A stretch of DNA of 64,000 nucleotides from Sphingomonas carotinifaciens (GCF_009789535.1 NZ_WSUT01000005.1:1265001-1329000), one strand, 5' to 3'; shown: positions 10,494 through 20,212, counted from the stretch's first letter. Notes: a model not told the origin generated them from the sequence alone. Numbers and translations are program-made.

Positions 10494-10703
10494 ATGGGTG
10501 CAACAACGATAGGCGCGCTGGTCGGCGGAGCGATCGACAGCATGAGCGGCGACGACAGCGCCGCGGACGGGGCGCTGATCGGCGCGATCACCGCCAATGT
10601 GCTGAAGGTCGTGGTGCCCATCGCCATCACCTACGCGGTCGGCTGGACCGTGCTGCGCGGTGCCGGTGAACTGAAGGACAAGGTTTTTGGAGAAGTGGCA
10701 TGA
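10494..10703 (+). CDS. Small Gly/Ala-rich putative membrane protein (69 aa)
   Basis: The function is unknown. It is preceded by a clear ribosome site (AAAGGAG, about nine bases from the ATG). It contains a glycine-rich start (GALVGGAIDSMSGDD) and a hydrophobic helix around residues 38-58 (VLKVVVPIAITYAVGWTVL). It overlaps the next small gene by four bases (ATGA), so the two are coupled. The pattern suggests two small interacting membrane-associated proteins. Confidence 0.75.
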   Translation: MGATTIGALVGGAIDSMSGDDSAADGALIGAITANVLKVVVPIAITYAVGWTVLRGAGELKDKVFGEVA

Positions 10704-10912
10704 TCGGTAAGATTGTTGGCGCGCTGGTCGGGCGCGAGATGAGCCGGCGTGACGGCGCAGGCGGGCTGAAGGGTGCGGCACTGGGCGCGATCGTCGCCGG
10801 GGGCATGCGCCGGCTGGGTCCGCTGGGTCTGGTGCTGGGCGGCGGATATGCGGCAAAGAAGGCCTATGACCGCCGCCGCATGAGCAAGCAGGGCGTGCCG
10901 CCCCGCTACTGA
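10700..10912 (+). CDS. Small Gly-rich protein with basic tail (70 aa)
   Basis: No recognised family. Residues 22-56 are rich in Gly and Ala and hydrophobic (GGLKGAALGAIVAGGM, LGPLGLVLGGGY). The last 20 residues are basic (KKAYDRRRMSKQGVPPRY). It starts inside the preceding gene's stop codon and ends before a strong terminator. The two therefore make a compact two-gene operon. Confidence 0.75.
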   Translation: MIGKIVGALVGREMSRRDGAGGLKGAALGAIVAGGMRRLGPLGLVLGGGYAAKKAYDRRRMSKQGVPPRY

Positions 10913-10943
10913 TGCCCGGCGACACGGACTTGCGAAACGAAAG

Positions 10944-10971
10944 CGGGTGCGCCACGGGGCGCACCCGTTTT
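10944..10971 (+). terminator. Terminator after the two small genes
   Basis: CGGGTGCGCC (10944-10953) pairs with GGGCGCACCCG (10957-10967), followed by TTTT. An upstream TTG codon for the next gene would lie inside this hairpin, which supports the later tilS start. Confidence 0.8.
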
Positions 10972-11005
10972 GCGTTTCTCCTCCAGTAGATCCCCGAGTC
11001 GATCC

Positions 11006-11992
11006 ATGTCCCCCGATGCCACGGCCGCCGCGCAGGAAGCGCGCTTCGCGGCCGACCTGACCGCCGCGCTGAATCATCAGCCGGCCACCGTGCTGCTGGC
11101 GGTATCCGGTGGTCCGGACAGCATGGCGATGCTGCTGCTGGCGGCGGCGGCGATGCCGGGGCGGATCAGGGCGGCGACGGTGGACCATCGCCTGCGCCCC
11201 GAAGCGGCGGCGGAGGCGGCGATGGTGGCCAGGCTGTGCGAAACGCTGGGCGTGCCCCACGCCACGCTGGTCCCGGCGGAGCCGATCGCCGGCTCCAGCA
11301 TCCAGGCACGGGCCCGCAGCGCGCGCTATGCGCTCCTGGCCGAGCATGCGCGGGCGATCGGTGCCGAGGCGATCGCGACCGCGCATCATGTCGACGATCA
11401 GGCGGAGACGTTTCTGATGCGCGCGGCGCGCGGATCGGGGCTGTCGGGCCTGTCCGGGGTGCGCGCGCGGACGGTGATCGCCGGGATCGCGGTGGTGCGG
11501 CCCCTGCTGGAATGGCGGCGTGCCGAGCTGCGCGCGATCGTCCGCCGGGCCGAGGCGCCGTTCGTGGACGATCCCGCCAATGCCGATCCGCGACACGACC
11601 GGACCCGCTTTCGCCAGTTGTTGGACCGCAACGAGTGGCTGGACCCGCCGCATCTGGCGCGCGCCGCGGCGTTGCTGGCGGAGGCGGACGGCGACATCCG
11701 CGCGACCGTGGAATGGTTCTGGGGCGAGCGGGCGCAGGTGGATGGGGACAATGTGCGGCTGCTGGCGGCGGGATTGCCGCGTGAGGTGACGCGGCGGCTG
11801 GTGCGGCGGGCGATCGGCACGGTGCGCGAGGCGGCGGGCATCACGACGCCGCCGTGGAGCGAATCGGCGCAGATCGAGGCGTTGCTCGACGGTCTGGCCG
11901 AGGGGCGGCGGGCGACGCAGGCGGGCGTGATCGGCAGTGCGCGGGGGGACATGTGGCGATTCCGCCCCGCGCCGCCGCGGCGGACCGGCTGA
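11006..11992 (+). CDS. tilS: tRNA(Ile)-lysidine synthase TilS
   Basis: TilS attaches lysine to C34 of the tRNA(Ile) CAU anticodon, which converts it to AUA decoding. The ATP pyrophosphatase P-loop SGGPDS is at about residues 34-39, and the later motif ATAHHVDDQAETFLMR is diagnostic. The frame opens upstream at a TTG within the terminator. I use the ATG at 11006, giving 328 residues. The C-terminal part is short and lacks the second tRNA-binding domain of the E. coli enzyme, as is usual for alphaproteobacteria. Confidence 0.93.
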   Translation: MSPDATAAAQEARFAADLTAALNHQPATVLLAVSGGPDSMAMLLLAAAAMPGRIRAATVDHRLRPEAAAEAAMVARLCETLGVPHATLVPAEPIAGSSIQARARSARYALLAEHARAIGAEAIATAHHVDDQAETFLMRAARGSGLSGLSGVRARTVIAGIAVVRPLLEWRRAELRAIVRRAEAPFVDDPANADPRHDRTRFRQLLDRNEWLDPPHLARAAALLAEADGDIRATVEWFWGERAQVDGDNVRLLAAGLPREVTRRLVRRAIGTVREAAGITTPPWSESAQIEALLDGLAEGRRATQAGVIGSARGDMWRFRPAPPRRTG

Positions 11993-12069
11993 CCAGGGCG
12001 CAAACGCCGGCATTTCGGGCCGTTCGACGCCCTTATGCGCCCGGCGATCACATTGATCGGGGTTGTTCC

Positions 12070-12100
12070 ATTGCCATTAACCGGGCCGCGCCTATCTTGG
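12070..12100 (+). promoter_or_regulatory. Heat-shock (RpoH) type promoter candidate upstream of ftsH
   Basis: ATTG (12070-12073), 17 bases, then CCTATCT (12091-12097) and TGG match the alphaproteobacterial RpoH consensus CTTG-N17/18-CYTATNT-NNG with one mismatch. It lies 25 bp before the chosen ftsH start, a gene that is heat-inducible in many bacteria. Confidence 0.55.
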
Positions 12101-12124
12101 CAGTCGGAAAGGTATCACGCACCG

Positions 12125-14092
12125 ATGAGCGACCACGACAAGCAGCCTGGCCCCGGCAATGATGGTGGGGGCAATCCCTGGATGAAAAGCCTGCTGGTCT
12201 GGGTGGGCATTCTGCTGGCCCTGGCCCTGTTCGTGACGATGTTCGACGGCCGGACCGCGACCGCGCGTGGCAACCAGATCGAATATTCGACCTTCCTGGA
12301 CAAGGTGGACGAGGGCACGGTGAAGGACGCCGTGATCTCGCGCGAATCGATCACCGGCACGCTGTCGTCCGGCGAGGCGTTCCGAACGACGCCGGTGCAG
12401 GATTCGCAGCTCATCCCGCGCCTGCGCGAAAAGGGCGTGACCTTCACCGCCAAGGTGGATGAGGGTCCCTCGGTGTGGATGCTGATGATCTACAACGCGC
12501 TGCCGTTCCTGCTTTTCCTGGGCATCGCCTTTTTCGTGCTGCGCCAGATGCAGAAGGGCGGCGGTGCCAGCGGTGCGATGGGCTTCGGCAAGAGCCGTGC
12601 GCGCATGCTGACGCAGAAGGAAGGCAAGGTCACCTTCGACGACGTTGCCGGCATCGACGAGGCGCGCGAGGAGTTGCAGGAGATCGTCGAGTTCCTGAAG
12701 GACCCGTCGAAGTTTGCACGCCTCGGCGGCAAGATCCCGAAGGGGGCGCTGCTGGTCGGCTCGCCGGGTACCGGCAAGACGCTGCTCGCCCGCGCCATCG
12801 CGGGGGAGGCGGGCGTGCCGTTCTTCACCATCTCGGGTTCGGACTTCGTGGAGATGTTCGTCGGCGTCGGCGCGAGCCGCGTCCGTGACATGTTCGAGCA
12901 GGCCAAGAAGTCCGCGCCGTGCATCGTCTTCATCGACGAAATCGATGCGGTCGGCCGTCATCGTGGTGCCGGCCTCGGCAATGGCAATGACGAGCGCGAG
13001 CAGACGCTGAACCAGTTGCTGGTCGAGATGGACGGTTTCGAGGCGAACGAGGGCATCATCATCATCGCGGCGACCAACCGTCCCGACGTGCTGGACCCCG
13101 CGCTGCTGCGTCCCGGTCGTTTCGACCGCCAGGTCGTGGTGCCGCGCCCGGATATCGATGGTCGCGTCAAGATCCTCGAAGTGCATATGAAGAAGGTGCC
13201 GCTGGCGCCCGACGTCGATGCGCGCACGATCGCACGCGGCACGCCGGGCTTTTCGGGCGCCGATCTCGCCAACCTCGTCAACGAGGCGGCGCTGATGGCG
13301 GCGCGCAAGTCCAAGCGGCTTGTCGCCATGGCCGAGTTCGAGGAAGCCAAGGACAAGGTGATGATGGGCGCCGAGCGGCGTTCGATGGTGATGACCGACG
13401 ATGAGAAGCGGATGACCGCCTATCATGAGGCCGGTCACGCGATCGTGGCATTGCACGAGCCTGCCTCCGACCCGATCCACAAGGCGACGATCATCCCGCG
13501 CGGCCGCGCGCTGGGCATGGTGATGCGCCTGCCGGAACGCGACTCGTACAGCTATCACCGCGACAAGATGTACGCGAACCTGGCGGTGTCGATGGGCGGC
13601 CGTGTCGCCGAAGAGATCATCTTCGGCTATGATAAGGTGTCCTCCGGCGCGTCTGGCGACATCCAGTATGCCACCGGTCTGGCGCGCGACATGGTCACCA
13701 AATGGGGCATGTCGGACAAGGTCGGTCCGGTCGAATATTCGCAGCCCGAGGGCGAATCCTTCCTGGGATATTCGTCGTCGCAACCGGTGCGGATGTCGAA
13801 CCAGACGCAGCAACTGATCGATGACGAGATTCGCGCCATCGTCGAGGGCGGTCTGGCCAAAGCCAAGCAGGTGCTGACCGACCATGTCGACCAGCTTCAC
13901 CTGCTGGCGGGGGCGCTGCTCGAATATGAGACGTTGTCGGGCGACGAGATCAAGACGCTGATCGCGGGTGACGATCTGGATCGTCCCGATCCTTCGACGA
14001 AGAAGGTGACGATCGCCAAGGCGGGGACGTCGATCCCGAAGACGCGGCGGCCCAGCGGGCCGTTCGGTTCGCCGAGTCCCTTGGGGGCGTAA
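12125..14092 (+). CDS. ftsH: ATP-dependent zinc metalloprotease FtsH
   Basis: FtsH is the membrane-anchored AAA+ protease that degrades misfolded membrane proteins and regulators such as RpoH and LpxC. The 655-residue product has two membrane helices (about 22-40 and 117-139) around a periplasmic domain. It has Walker A GSPGTGKT (about 212-219), Walker B IVFIDEID, the pore motif MFVG, the second region of homology [20 protein letters not shown] and the zinc site HEAGH (about 434-438). Walker A has Ser where most have Pro. I start at MSDHDKQPG because GGAAAGG lies upstream; the longer frame has no support. Confidence 0.97.
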   Translation: MSDHDKQPGPGNDGGGNPWMKSLLVWVGILLALALFVTMFDGRTATARGNQIEYSTFLDKVDEGTVKDAVISRESITGTLSSGEAFRTTPVQDSQLIPRLREKGVTFTAKVDEGPSVWMLMIYNALPFLLFLGIAFFVLRQMQKGGGASGAMGFGKSRARMLTQKEGKVTFDDVAGIDEAREELQEIVEFLKDPSKFARLGGKIPKGALLVGSPGTGKTLLARAIAGEAGVPFFTISGSDFVEMFVGVGASRVRDMFEQAKKSAPCIVFIDEIDAVGRHRGAGLGNGNDEREQTLNQLLVEMDGFEANEGIIIIAATNRPDVLDPALLRPGRFDRQVVVPRPDIDGRVKILEVHMKKVPLAPDVDARTIARGTPGFSGADLANLVNEAALMAARKSKRLVAMAEFEEAKDKVMMGAERRSMVMTDDEKRMTAYHEAGHAIVALHEPASDPIHKATIIPRGRALGMVMRLPERDSYSYHRDKMYANLAVSMGGRVAEEIIFGYDKVSSGASGDIQYATGLARDMVTKWGMSDKVGPVEYSQPEGESFLGYSSSQPVRMSNQTQQLIDDEIRAIVEGGLAKAKQVLTDHVDQLHLLAGALLEYETLSGDEIKTLIAGDDLDRPDPSTKKVTIAKAGTSIPKTRRPSGPFGSPSPLGA

Positions 14093-14115
14093 GCGGTTCG
14101 GCTTTGATGGGAGAA

Positions 14116-14149
14116 AGGCCGCGGTTCCGGAGGGAGCCGCGGCCTTTTT
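14116..14149 (+). terminator. Terminator after ftsH
   Basis: AGGCCGCGG and CCGCGGCCT form a 9-bp stem followed by TTTT. It is preceded by AAA, so it may work in both directions against the convergent acyl-CoA dehydrogenase gene. Confidence 0.8.
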
Positions 14150-14176
14150 CGTGTAGACATGTTTTGGTGCGATTTG

Positions 14177-14199
14177 CCCTCTCTCCGTGGGGGAGAGGG
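14177..14199. repeat. CCCTCTC hairpin repeat
   Basis: CCCTCTCTCC and GGGGAGAGGG flank a short loop. It is one copy of the dispersed hairpin family, placed in the convergent spacer after ftsH. Confidence 0.6.
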
Positions 14200-14210
14200 C
14201 ATTGGACGTT

Positions 14211-15353
14211 CTATCGCAACAGGTCCCGCCCGACGATCATGCGCATGACCTGGTTCGTGCCCTCCAGGATCGAATGGACGCGCAGGTCGCGCCAGAAGCG
14301 CTCGATCGGATAATCCATCAGATAGCCGTAGCCGCCATGCAGTTGCAGCGCGCGATCGACGACCGCGGAGCCGGTGTCGGTCGCCAGGCGCTTGGCCATG
14401 GCGGCGAAGCGGGTCTTGTCGGGTGCGTCGGCGGTAACCTTCGCGGCGGCGAGATAGAGCAGCGCGCGTGACGCCTCCAGTTCGGTCGCCATGTCGGCCA
14501 GCGTGAACTGCGTCGCCTGGAAATCGGCGATGGCCTTGTTGAACTGCTTGCGATCCTTCACATAGGTGATCGCTTCGTCCAGGCAGCGCTGCGCACCGCC
14601 CAGCGAACAGGCGCCGATGTTGAGGCGGCCGCCGTCGAGGCCCGTCATCGCGATGCGAAAGCCTTCGCCCTCCGCGCCGACGCGGTTGGCGACGGGCACG
14701 CGAACCTGATCGAACGTCACCTGGCGCGTCGGCTGCGAATGCCAACCGAGCTTGCGTTCGTTCGCGCCGAACGAGACGCCGGGCATGTCCTTGTCGATCA
14801 CCAGGCAGGAGATGCCCTTGGGGCCTTCCTCACCGGTGCGGACCATGGTGACATAGACCTCGTTCTCGCCGCCGCCGGAGATGAACTGCTTGGAGCCGGT
14901 GACGATATAATCGTCGCCGTCGCGCACCGCGCGGGTCTTGAGCGCGGCCGCGTCCGAACCTGATCCGGGTTCGGTCAGGCAATAGCTGGCGAGCCGATCC
15001 ATGGTGACCAGATCGGGCAGGTAGCGCGCCTTCAGATCGGGGTCGCCGTAGCGGTCGATCATCCAGGAGGCCATGTTGTGGATCGAGATAAAGGCCGAGG
15101 TAGAGGGGCAGCCATAGGCCATCGCCTCCATGATCAGCGCCGCCTCCAGCCGGCCGAGCGCGATGCCGCCCGACTCTTCCGATACGTAGATGGCGGCGAA
15201 GCCCAGCTCGGCGGCCGCCTTGATCGTGTCGCGCGGGAAGATGTGTTTCTCATCCCATTCGGCGGCAAAGGGGGTGATGCGGTCGGCGGTGAAGCGGCGG
15301 GCGAGGTCCTGGATCTCGCGCTGCTCGTCGGTCAACTGGAACTGGTCGGTCAT
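14211..15353 (-). CDS. Acyl-CoA dehydrogenase, probably isobutyryl-CoA dehydrogenase
   Basis: This 380-residue flavoenzyme oxidises acyl-CoA thioesters at the alpha-beta bond. Family segments include YCLTEPGSGSDAAALKT, the FAD/substrate region FISGGGENEVYVTM and the C-terminal QLHGGYGYLMDYPIERFWRD. The last is the short-branched-chain type. Together with mmsA 59 bp upstream in the same orientation it fits the valine route, converting isobutyryl-CoA to methacrylyl-CoA. Substrate assignment is by context. Confidence 0.92.
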   Translation of the reverse strand: MTDQFQLTDEQREIQDLARRFTADRITPFAAEWDEKHIFPRDTIKAAAELGFAAIYVSEESGGIALGRLEAALIMEAMAYGCPSTSAFISIHNMASWMIDRYGDPDLKARYLPDLVTMDRLASYCLTEPGSGSDAAALKTRAVRDGDDYIVTGSKQFISGGGENEVYVTMVRTGEEGPKGISCLVIDKDMPGVSFGANERKLGWHSQPTRQVTFDQVRVPVANRVGAEGEGFRIAMTGLDGGRLNIGACSLGGAQRCLDEAITYVKDRKQFNKAIADFQATQFTLADMATELEASRALLYLAAAKVTADAPDKTRFAAMAKRLATDTGSAVVDRALQLHGGYGYLMDYPIERFWRDLRVHSILEGTNQVMRMIVGRDLLR

Positions 15354-15412
15354 GGCGGTCCTGTTCGGGCGATCGGATGGTTACCGGGGGGTGGGCGCTG
15401 GAGGGATCGGCG

Positions 15413-16945
15413 TCATCCCATGGTCGGAATGACGAACGCGTCCTGCACGCGCGACGAACCGCCATCCTCGCTGCCGGTGGACAGCGCGGAGCCGTCGGGC
15501 CAGCGTTGCGTCACCGTCTTCACCTTGGTCCAGAAGCGGACGCCTTCCATCCCATGCTGGTTGACGTCGCCAAAGGCGGAGCGTTTCCAGCCGCCGAAGC
15601 TGTGATAGGCGACCGGCACGGGGATCGGCACGTTGATGCCGACCATGCCGACATTGACCCGCGCTGCGAATTCGCGCGCGGCATGGCCGTTGCGGGTGAA
15701 GATGGCGACGCCGTTGCCGTATTGATGTTCGCTCGGCAGGCGGAGCGCGGTTTCGAAATCGGGCGCGCGGACGATCTGGAGGACGGGACCGAAGATTTCC
15801 TCGCGGTAGCTGTCCATCGCGGGCGTGACATGGTCGAACAGCGAGGGGCCGATGAAGAAGCCCTGTTCATGGCCCTGGAGCGAGAAGCCGCGGCCATCGA
15901 CGACGAGCTCTGCGCCCTCTTCCACGCCCTTGGCGATCCAGCCTTCGACACGCGCCTTGTGCGCCGCGTTGACGACGGGGCCGTAATGCGCGTCGGCATC
16001 CATAGAAACGCCCACCCGGAGCGCCCCGATCGCCGGGATCAGCTTCTCGCGCAGTGCGTCCGCGGTGCGCTCGCCGACGGGTACGACGACGGGAAGCGCC
16101 ATGCAGCGTTCGCCCGCCGAGCCGAAGGCGGCGCCCGCCAGATCGGCGACGACCTGATCGAGATCGGCATCGGGCATGACGATGCCGTGGTTCTTGGCGC
16201 CGCCCATCGCCTGCACGCGCTTGCCCGCCTCGACGCCGCGGCGATAGACATAGTGCGCGATGTCGGAGGAGCCAACGAAGCTGACGGCGGAGATGGCGGG
16301 GTGGTCGAGGATCGCGTCGACCATTTCCTTGTCGCCGTGGACGACCTGCAGGATGCCCTCGGGCGCGCCGGCCTCCAGCATCAGTTCGGCGAGGCGGACG
16401 GGAACGGACGGGTCGCGCTCCGACGGCTTCAGGATGAAGGCATTGCCGCACGCGATGGCGACGCCGAACATCCACATCGGAATCATGCCGGGAAAGTTGA
16501 ACGGGGTGATGCCGGCACCGATGCCCAGTGGCTGGCGCATGGAATAGACGTCGATGCCGGGGCCGGCGCCCTGGGTATATTCGCCCTTCAGGACGTGCGG
16601 GATGCCGCAGGCGAATTCGATCACCTCCAGCCCACGCTGGATGTCGCCCTTCGAATCGGCGATGACCTTGCCGTGTTCGGCGGAGAGCAGATGGGCCAGC
16701 GCCTCCATCTCGCGCTCGACCAGTTCCTTGAAGCGGAACATCACGCGTGCGCGGCGCTGCGGATTGGTGGCCGCCCAGCCGGGCTGCGCGGCAAGAGCGG
16801 CGGCGACGGCGCGGTCGAGATCGGCGGCGGTGCCCAGCGGCACACGCGCCTGGACCTGGCCGCTATTGGGGTCGAACACCTCGCCGTGGCGGGTCGCCGC
16901 GGTGCCGCTGCCGGCACCGGCGATTACATGGTCGATCACGCGCAT
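15413..16945 (-). CDS. mmsA: Methylmalonate-semialdehyde dehydrogenase (CoA-acylating)
   Basis: MmsA oxidises methylmalonate semialdehyde to propionyl-CoA, the last step of valine and inositol breakdown. The 510-residue protein is an aldehyde dehydrogenase family member with FNFPGMIPMWMFGVAIACGN, the NAD motif FVGSSDIAHYV and the catalytic Cys in GSAGERCMALP. These are diagnostic of the CoA-dependent subgroup. The start MRVIDHVIAGAG has AGGAGA about five bases upstream on its strand. It leads the operon with the acyl-CoA dehydrogenase. Confidence 0.95.
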   Translation of the reverse strand: MRVIDHVIAGAGSGTAATRHGEVFDPNSGQVQARVPLGTAADLDRAVAAALAAQPGWAATNPQRRARVMFRFKELVEREMEALAHLLSAEHGKVIADSKGDIQRGLEVIEFACGIPHVLKGEYTQGAGPGIDVYSMRQPLGIGAGITPFNFPGMIPMWMFGVAIACGNAFILKPSERDPSVPVRLAELMLEAGAPEGILQVVHGDKEMVDAILDHPAISAVSFVGSSDIAHYVYRRGVEAGKRVQAMGGAKNHGIVMPDADLDQVVADLAGAAFGSAGERCMALPVVVPVGERTADALREKLIPAIGALRVGVSMDADAHYGPVVNAAHKARVEGWIAKGVEEGAELVVDGRGFSLQGHEQGFFIGPSLFDHVTPAMDSYREEIFGPVLQIVRAPDFETALRLPSEHQYGNGVAIFTRNGHAAREFAARVNVGMVGINVPIPVPVAYHSFGGWKRSAFGDVNQHGMEGVRFWTKVKTVTQRWPDGSALSTGSEDGGSSRVQDAFVIPTMG

Positions 16946-17128
16946 GATACTCTCCTTCGCTTCGGTGGGCTGTTGGGCCTCTTTCCAACCGTTGTAATTT
17001 CATTGCTTGGCCGCGCAAGTCTCGAATGACGGCATCGGGCCGGGGAAAAGTCGTTAACCCAGGTTCGCGAGCGGGAACGTCGAGCGCCGCAACCCATTGG
17101 GGAGGGGAGCAGATACAGGAGCTTGCCC

Positions 17129-17986
17129 ATGACCGACCGTCCCCAGCCGCCTTATCCCGAACAGCAGCAGTCGATCCCCGGCCGTACCGATGCGATGGAC
17201 CCGCGCCCCGACCATGGCGAAACCAGCTACAAGGGCAGCGGACGTCTGGAGGGCAAGAAGGCGGTGATCACCGGCGGCGACAGCGGTATCGGTCGCGCGG
17301 TCGCCATCGCCTATGCGCGCGAAGGGGCCGACGTGCTGATCTCGTACCTGAACGAGGATGACGATGCGGCCGAGACGAAGCGGCTGGTCGAGGAAGCCGG
17401 TCGGCAGGCGGTGCTGGTACCCGGCGACATCAGCGATCCGGCACAGGCGCGCGCGGTGATCGACAAGGCGGTGGAGGCGTTCGGCCGGGTCGACATCCTG
17501 GTCAACAATGCCGCGCACCAGCGCAGCTTTCAGGCGATCGAGGACATTCCCGACGAGGAATGGCAGCAGACCTTTGCCACCAACATCCATGCGATGTTCT
17601 ACCTGTCCAAGGCGGCGGTCGCGCACATGGGCGAGGGCGCGTCGATCATCAACACGACCTCGATCAACGCCGACCAGCCGAGCCAGCAGCTGCTCGCCTA
17701 TGCCACCACCAAGGGCGCGATCCACAATTTCACTGCCGGCCTGGCGCAGATGCTGGCCGAGCGGAAGATCCGGGTGAACGCGGTCGCGCCGGGGCCGGTG
17801 TGGACGCCGCTGATCCCCTCTACCATGCCGCCCGAGGCGGTGAAGACATTCGGCGAGAACACGCCGCTGGGCCGCGCGGCGCAGCCCGCCGAACTGGCGC
17901 CGCCCTATGTGATGCTGGCGACCGACGAAGCGAGCTACATCACTGGGGCCACCATCGCCGTGACCGGCGGACGCCCCTTCCTCTAG
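17129..17986 (+). CDS. Short-chain dehydrogenase/reductase (YhxC/YghA-like)
   Basis: The 285-residue SDR protein has the cofactor motif TGGDSGIGRAVA, the NNAA segment (LVNNAAHQRS), the catalytic Ser in TTSINAD and the YATTK active site. The N-terminal extension ending in YKGSGRLEGKKAVITGG is characteristic of the stress-induced YghA/YhxC/YdaD group (often called glucose or general stress dehydrogenases). The ATG at 17129 follows AGGAG by about seven bases. Its substrate is unknown. Confidence 0.9.
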   Translation: MTDRPQPPYPEQQQSIPGRTDAMDPRPDHGETSYKGSGRLEGKKAVITGGDSGIGRAVAIAYAREGADVLISYLNEDDDAAETKRLVEEAGRQAVLVPGDISDPAQARAVIDKAVEAFGRVDILVNNAAHQRSFQAIEDIPDEEWQQTFATNIHAMFYLSKAAVAHMGEGASIINTTSINADQPSQQLLAYATTKGAIHNFTAGLAQMLAERKIRVNAVAPGPVWTPLIPSTMPPEAVKTFGENTPLGRAAQPAELAPPYVMLATDEASYITGATIAVTGGRPFL

Positions 17987-18220
17987 AGTGGAATTCGATC
18001 GCCTTCGGTCACCCTCACCCTTCCGCGGCTGCGCCGCTCCCGGCGGGAGAGGGAAAAGACGCTGAAAGCCGCGCAAGGTGGGGGCGAGCACGCCTGATCG
18101 AATTCGATCCAAAGCCACAGATCCGGCCGCAGCGTCCTGACGGATGATGCGGCCGGGCTACTTTGCCACCCTTGTGTCCCGTCGCTGCTCTGCCTAAACC
18201 ACGCAGCGGAGGGGATAATA
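17987..18220. repeat. Intergenic repeat with inverted GAATTCGATC ends
   Basis: The spacer between the SDR and alpha-galactosidase genes holds GAATTCGATC near its left end and the inverse GATCGAATTC around 18100. Between them is a CCCTCACCC...GGGAGAGGG hairpin core. A second hairpin (GGCCGCA...TGCGGCC) lies at about 18122-18158. It has the look of a degenerate, non-coding mobile repeat. The alpha-galactosidase promoter must lie in its last part. Confidence 0.5.
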
Positions 18221-19444
18221 ATGGCAAATTGCTTTAAGAATGCGATGGCGGCCCTGTTGCTGATGACCGGTGGTGCGGCCGCGGCACAGGACCAGTTCCT
18301 CGATCCCAATACGTTGCGGCCGTCGCTCGACCCCAATCGCAAGGCGAACGGGTTGGCGCTGACGCCGCCGATGGGGTGGAATAGCTGGAACAAGTTCGGG
18401 TGCCGTATCGACGAGGCGACGGTGCGGGCGATGGCGGATGCGATTGCGAGCAATGGCATGGCGGAGGCGGGCTATCGCTACATCGTCATCGACGATTGCT
18501 GGCACGGCGAGCGCGACGCGAACGGCTTCATCACCGCCAACGCGGAGAAATTCCCCTCCGGCCTGAAGGCGCTGGCCGACTATGTTCATTCCAAGGGTTT
18601 GAAGTTCGGCATCTATTCGGACGCGGGCGCCAAGACCTGCGGCGGCAAGCCGGGCAGCCAGGGCCATGAATATCAGGACGCGCTGACCTATGCCCGCTGG
18701 GGCGTCGATTACCTGAAATATGACTGGTGCTCGACCGGCACGCGCAATGCCGAGGAAGCCTATGCGCTGATGTCGGACGCGTTGAAGGCGACCGGCCGGC
18801 CGGTAGTGCTGGCGATCTGCGAATGGGGCAACAACCGCCCATGGGAATGGGGCAAGAAGATCGGCAATCTTTGGCGGACGTCCGCCGATATCCGTGATGC
18901 CTGGAAGGGCCGGGAGAAATGGTCGATCGGCCTGCTCGACATCATCGACCTGAACGAGCCGCTCTACCCGCATGCCGGCCCCGGCCACTGGAACGATCCC
19001 GACATGCTGGAGGTCGGCAATGGCGGGATGAGCGACACGGAATATCGGGCGCATTTCAGCTTGTGGGCGATGATGGCGGCGCCGCTGATCGCGGGGAACG
19101 ATATCGTGGGGATGAGCGCGGACACGCGTGCGATCCTGCTCAACCGGGAGGTGATCGCGGTGGATCAGGATGCGCTCGGGCAACAGGGCAGGCGGGTGCG
19201 CGACGACGGCGACCTGGAGGTGTGGGCACGCCCGCTGGCGGATGGCAGCCGCGCGGTGATCCTGTTCAATCGTTCGGAACAGGCAGCGGACATGGCGGTC
19301 GACTGGCCGGAGATCGGGTTGACCAAGGCGGTGCGGGCCGAGGTGCGCGACCTGTGGGCGCATCGTTCGCTGGGCCGCAAGACGGGGCGCTTCGCCGCCA
19401 AGGTGCCGGCGCACGGCGTGGTGATGGTGACGGTGAAGCCGTGA
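18221..19444 (+). CDS. Secreted GH27 alpha-galactosidase
   Basis: The 407-residue glycoside hydrolase releases terminal alpha-linked galactose. It has a signal peptide of about 22 residues ending AAAAQ. The GH27 start LTPPMGWNSWNKFGC follows. The nucleophile is Asp168 in YLKYDWC and the acid/base is Asp223 in WRTSADIRD; both follow the positions known in the family. WNDPDMLEVGNGGM and the C-terminal beta domain are intact. It is likely periplasmic. The HAD hydrolase and ROK kinase that follow suggest a small sugar-use cluster. Confidence 0.94.
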   Translation: MANCFKNAMAALLLMTGGAAAAQDQFLDPNTLRPSLDPNRKANGLALTPPMGWNSWNKFGCRIDEATVRAMADAIASNGMAEAGYRYIVIDDCWHGERDANGFITANAEKFPSGLKALADYVHSKGLKFGIYSDAGAKTCGGKPGSQGHEYQDALTYARWGVDYLKYDWCSTGTRNAEEAYALMSDALKATGRPVVLAICEWGNNRPWEWGKKIGNLWRTSADIRDAWKGREKWSIGLLDIIDLNEPLYPHAGPGHWNDPDMLEVGNGGMSDTEYRAHFSLWAMMAAPLIAGNDIVGMSADTRAILLNREVIAVDQDALGQQGRRVRDDGDLEVWARPLADGSRAVILFNRSEQAADMAVDWPEIGLTKAVRAEVRDLWAHRSLGRKTGRFAAKVPAHGVVMVTVKP

Positions 19445-19498
19445 CCGCCACCGGACCTGCGATGGACCGGCGTGCCGTTCTGATCTAACGGCCGCGCC

Positions 19499-20212
19499 AT
19501 GCCAATCGATCTCATCTGCCTGGATGCCGACGACACGTTGTGGCACAATATGCGCCACTTCGAAGAAGCGCAGGCGGCGCTGCTCGCGCTGCTCAAGCCC
19601 TTTGCCGATGCGCAGGTGACGCGGGCCGCGATGGACGCGTGCGAGATGCGCAACCTGTCCGTCTATGGCTACGGCGCGAAGGGCTTCACCCTGTCGATGG
19701 TGGAAACCGCGATCGAACTGGCGGGCGACCGCCTGCCGGTCCGGGCGATCGGCGAGATACTGGCGGCGGGCCGGCGGCTGCTGGCGCATCCGGTGGAACT
19801 GCTGGACGGGATCGAAGACACGCTGGACCGGCTGGCGGAGCGGGGGCGGCTGATCCTGGTGACCAAGGGCGACCTGCTGCACCAGGAGGCCAAGCTGGCG
19901 GCCTCGGGACTGGGCGACCGTTTCGCGGGGATCGAGATCGTCAGCGACAAGACGCCGGACACGTTCCGTCGGCTGTTCGCACGCCACGGTATCGATCCGG
20001 CCTGCGCGGTGATGGCGGGCGATTCGATGCGATCGGACGTGCTGCCCGCGCTGGAGGCGGGCGCCTGGGCGGCGTTCGTGCCGCAGCCGGGGGCGTGGGT
20101 GCACGAACAGGGGCGCGCGCCGAGCGACCATCCGCGGTTCCGCGAACTGACGAGGCTGGCCGAACTGCCGGACTGGATCGATGCGATCGGCGCGGAGCGT
20201 GCAGCCCCTTGA
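19499..20212 (+). CDS. HAD family hydrolase
   Basis: The 237-residue haloacid dehalogenase-like phosphatase has all four motifs: DADDTLWHN (nucleophile Asp), the Thr in LVTKGD, the Lys in VSDKTPDTF and the acidic motif GDSMRSDVLPA. It resembles the YjjG/phosphoglycolate phosphatase-like subgroup. It lies 54 bp after the alpha-galactosidase gene. The substrate cannot be stated. Confidence 0.9.
   Translation: MPIDLICLDADDTLWHNMRHFEEAQAALLALLKPFADAQVTRAAMDACEMRNLSVYGYGAKGFTLSMVETAIELAGDRLPVRAIGEILAAGRRLLAHPVELLDGIEDTLDRLAERGRLILVTKGDLLHQEAKLAASGLGDRFAGIEIVSDKTPDTFRRLFARHGIDPACAVMAGDSMRSDVLPALEAGAWAAFVPQPGAWVHEQGRAPSDHPRFRELTRLAELPDWIDAIGAERAAP

Noticed and set aside
17123..17131. TTG start two codons before the SDR ATG
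   Set aside because: AGGAG is better placed for the ATG at 17129.
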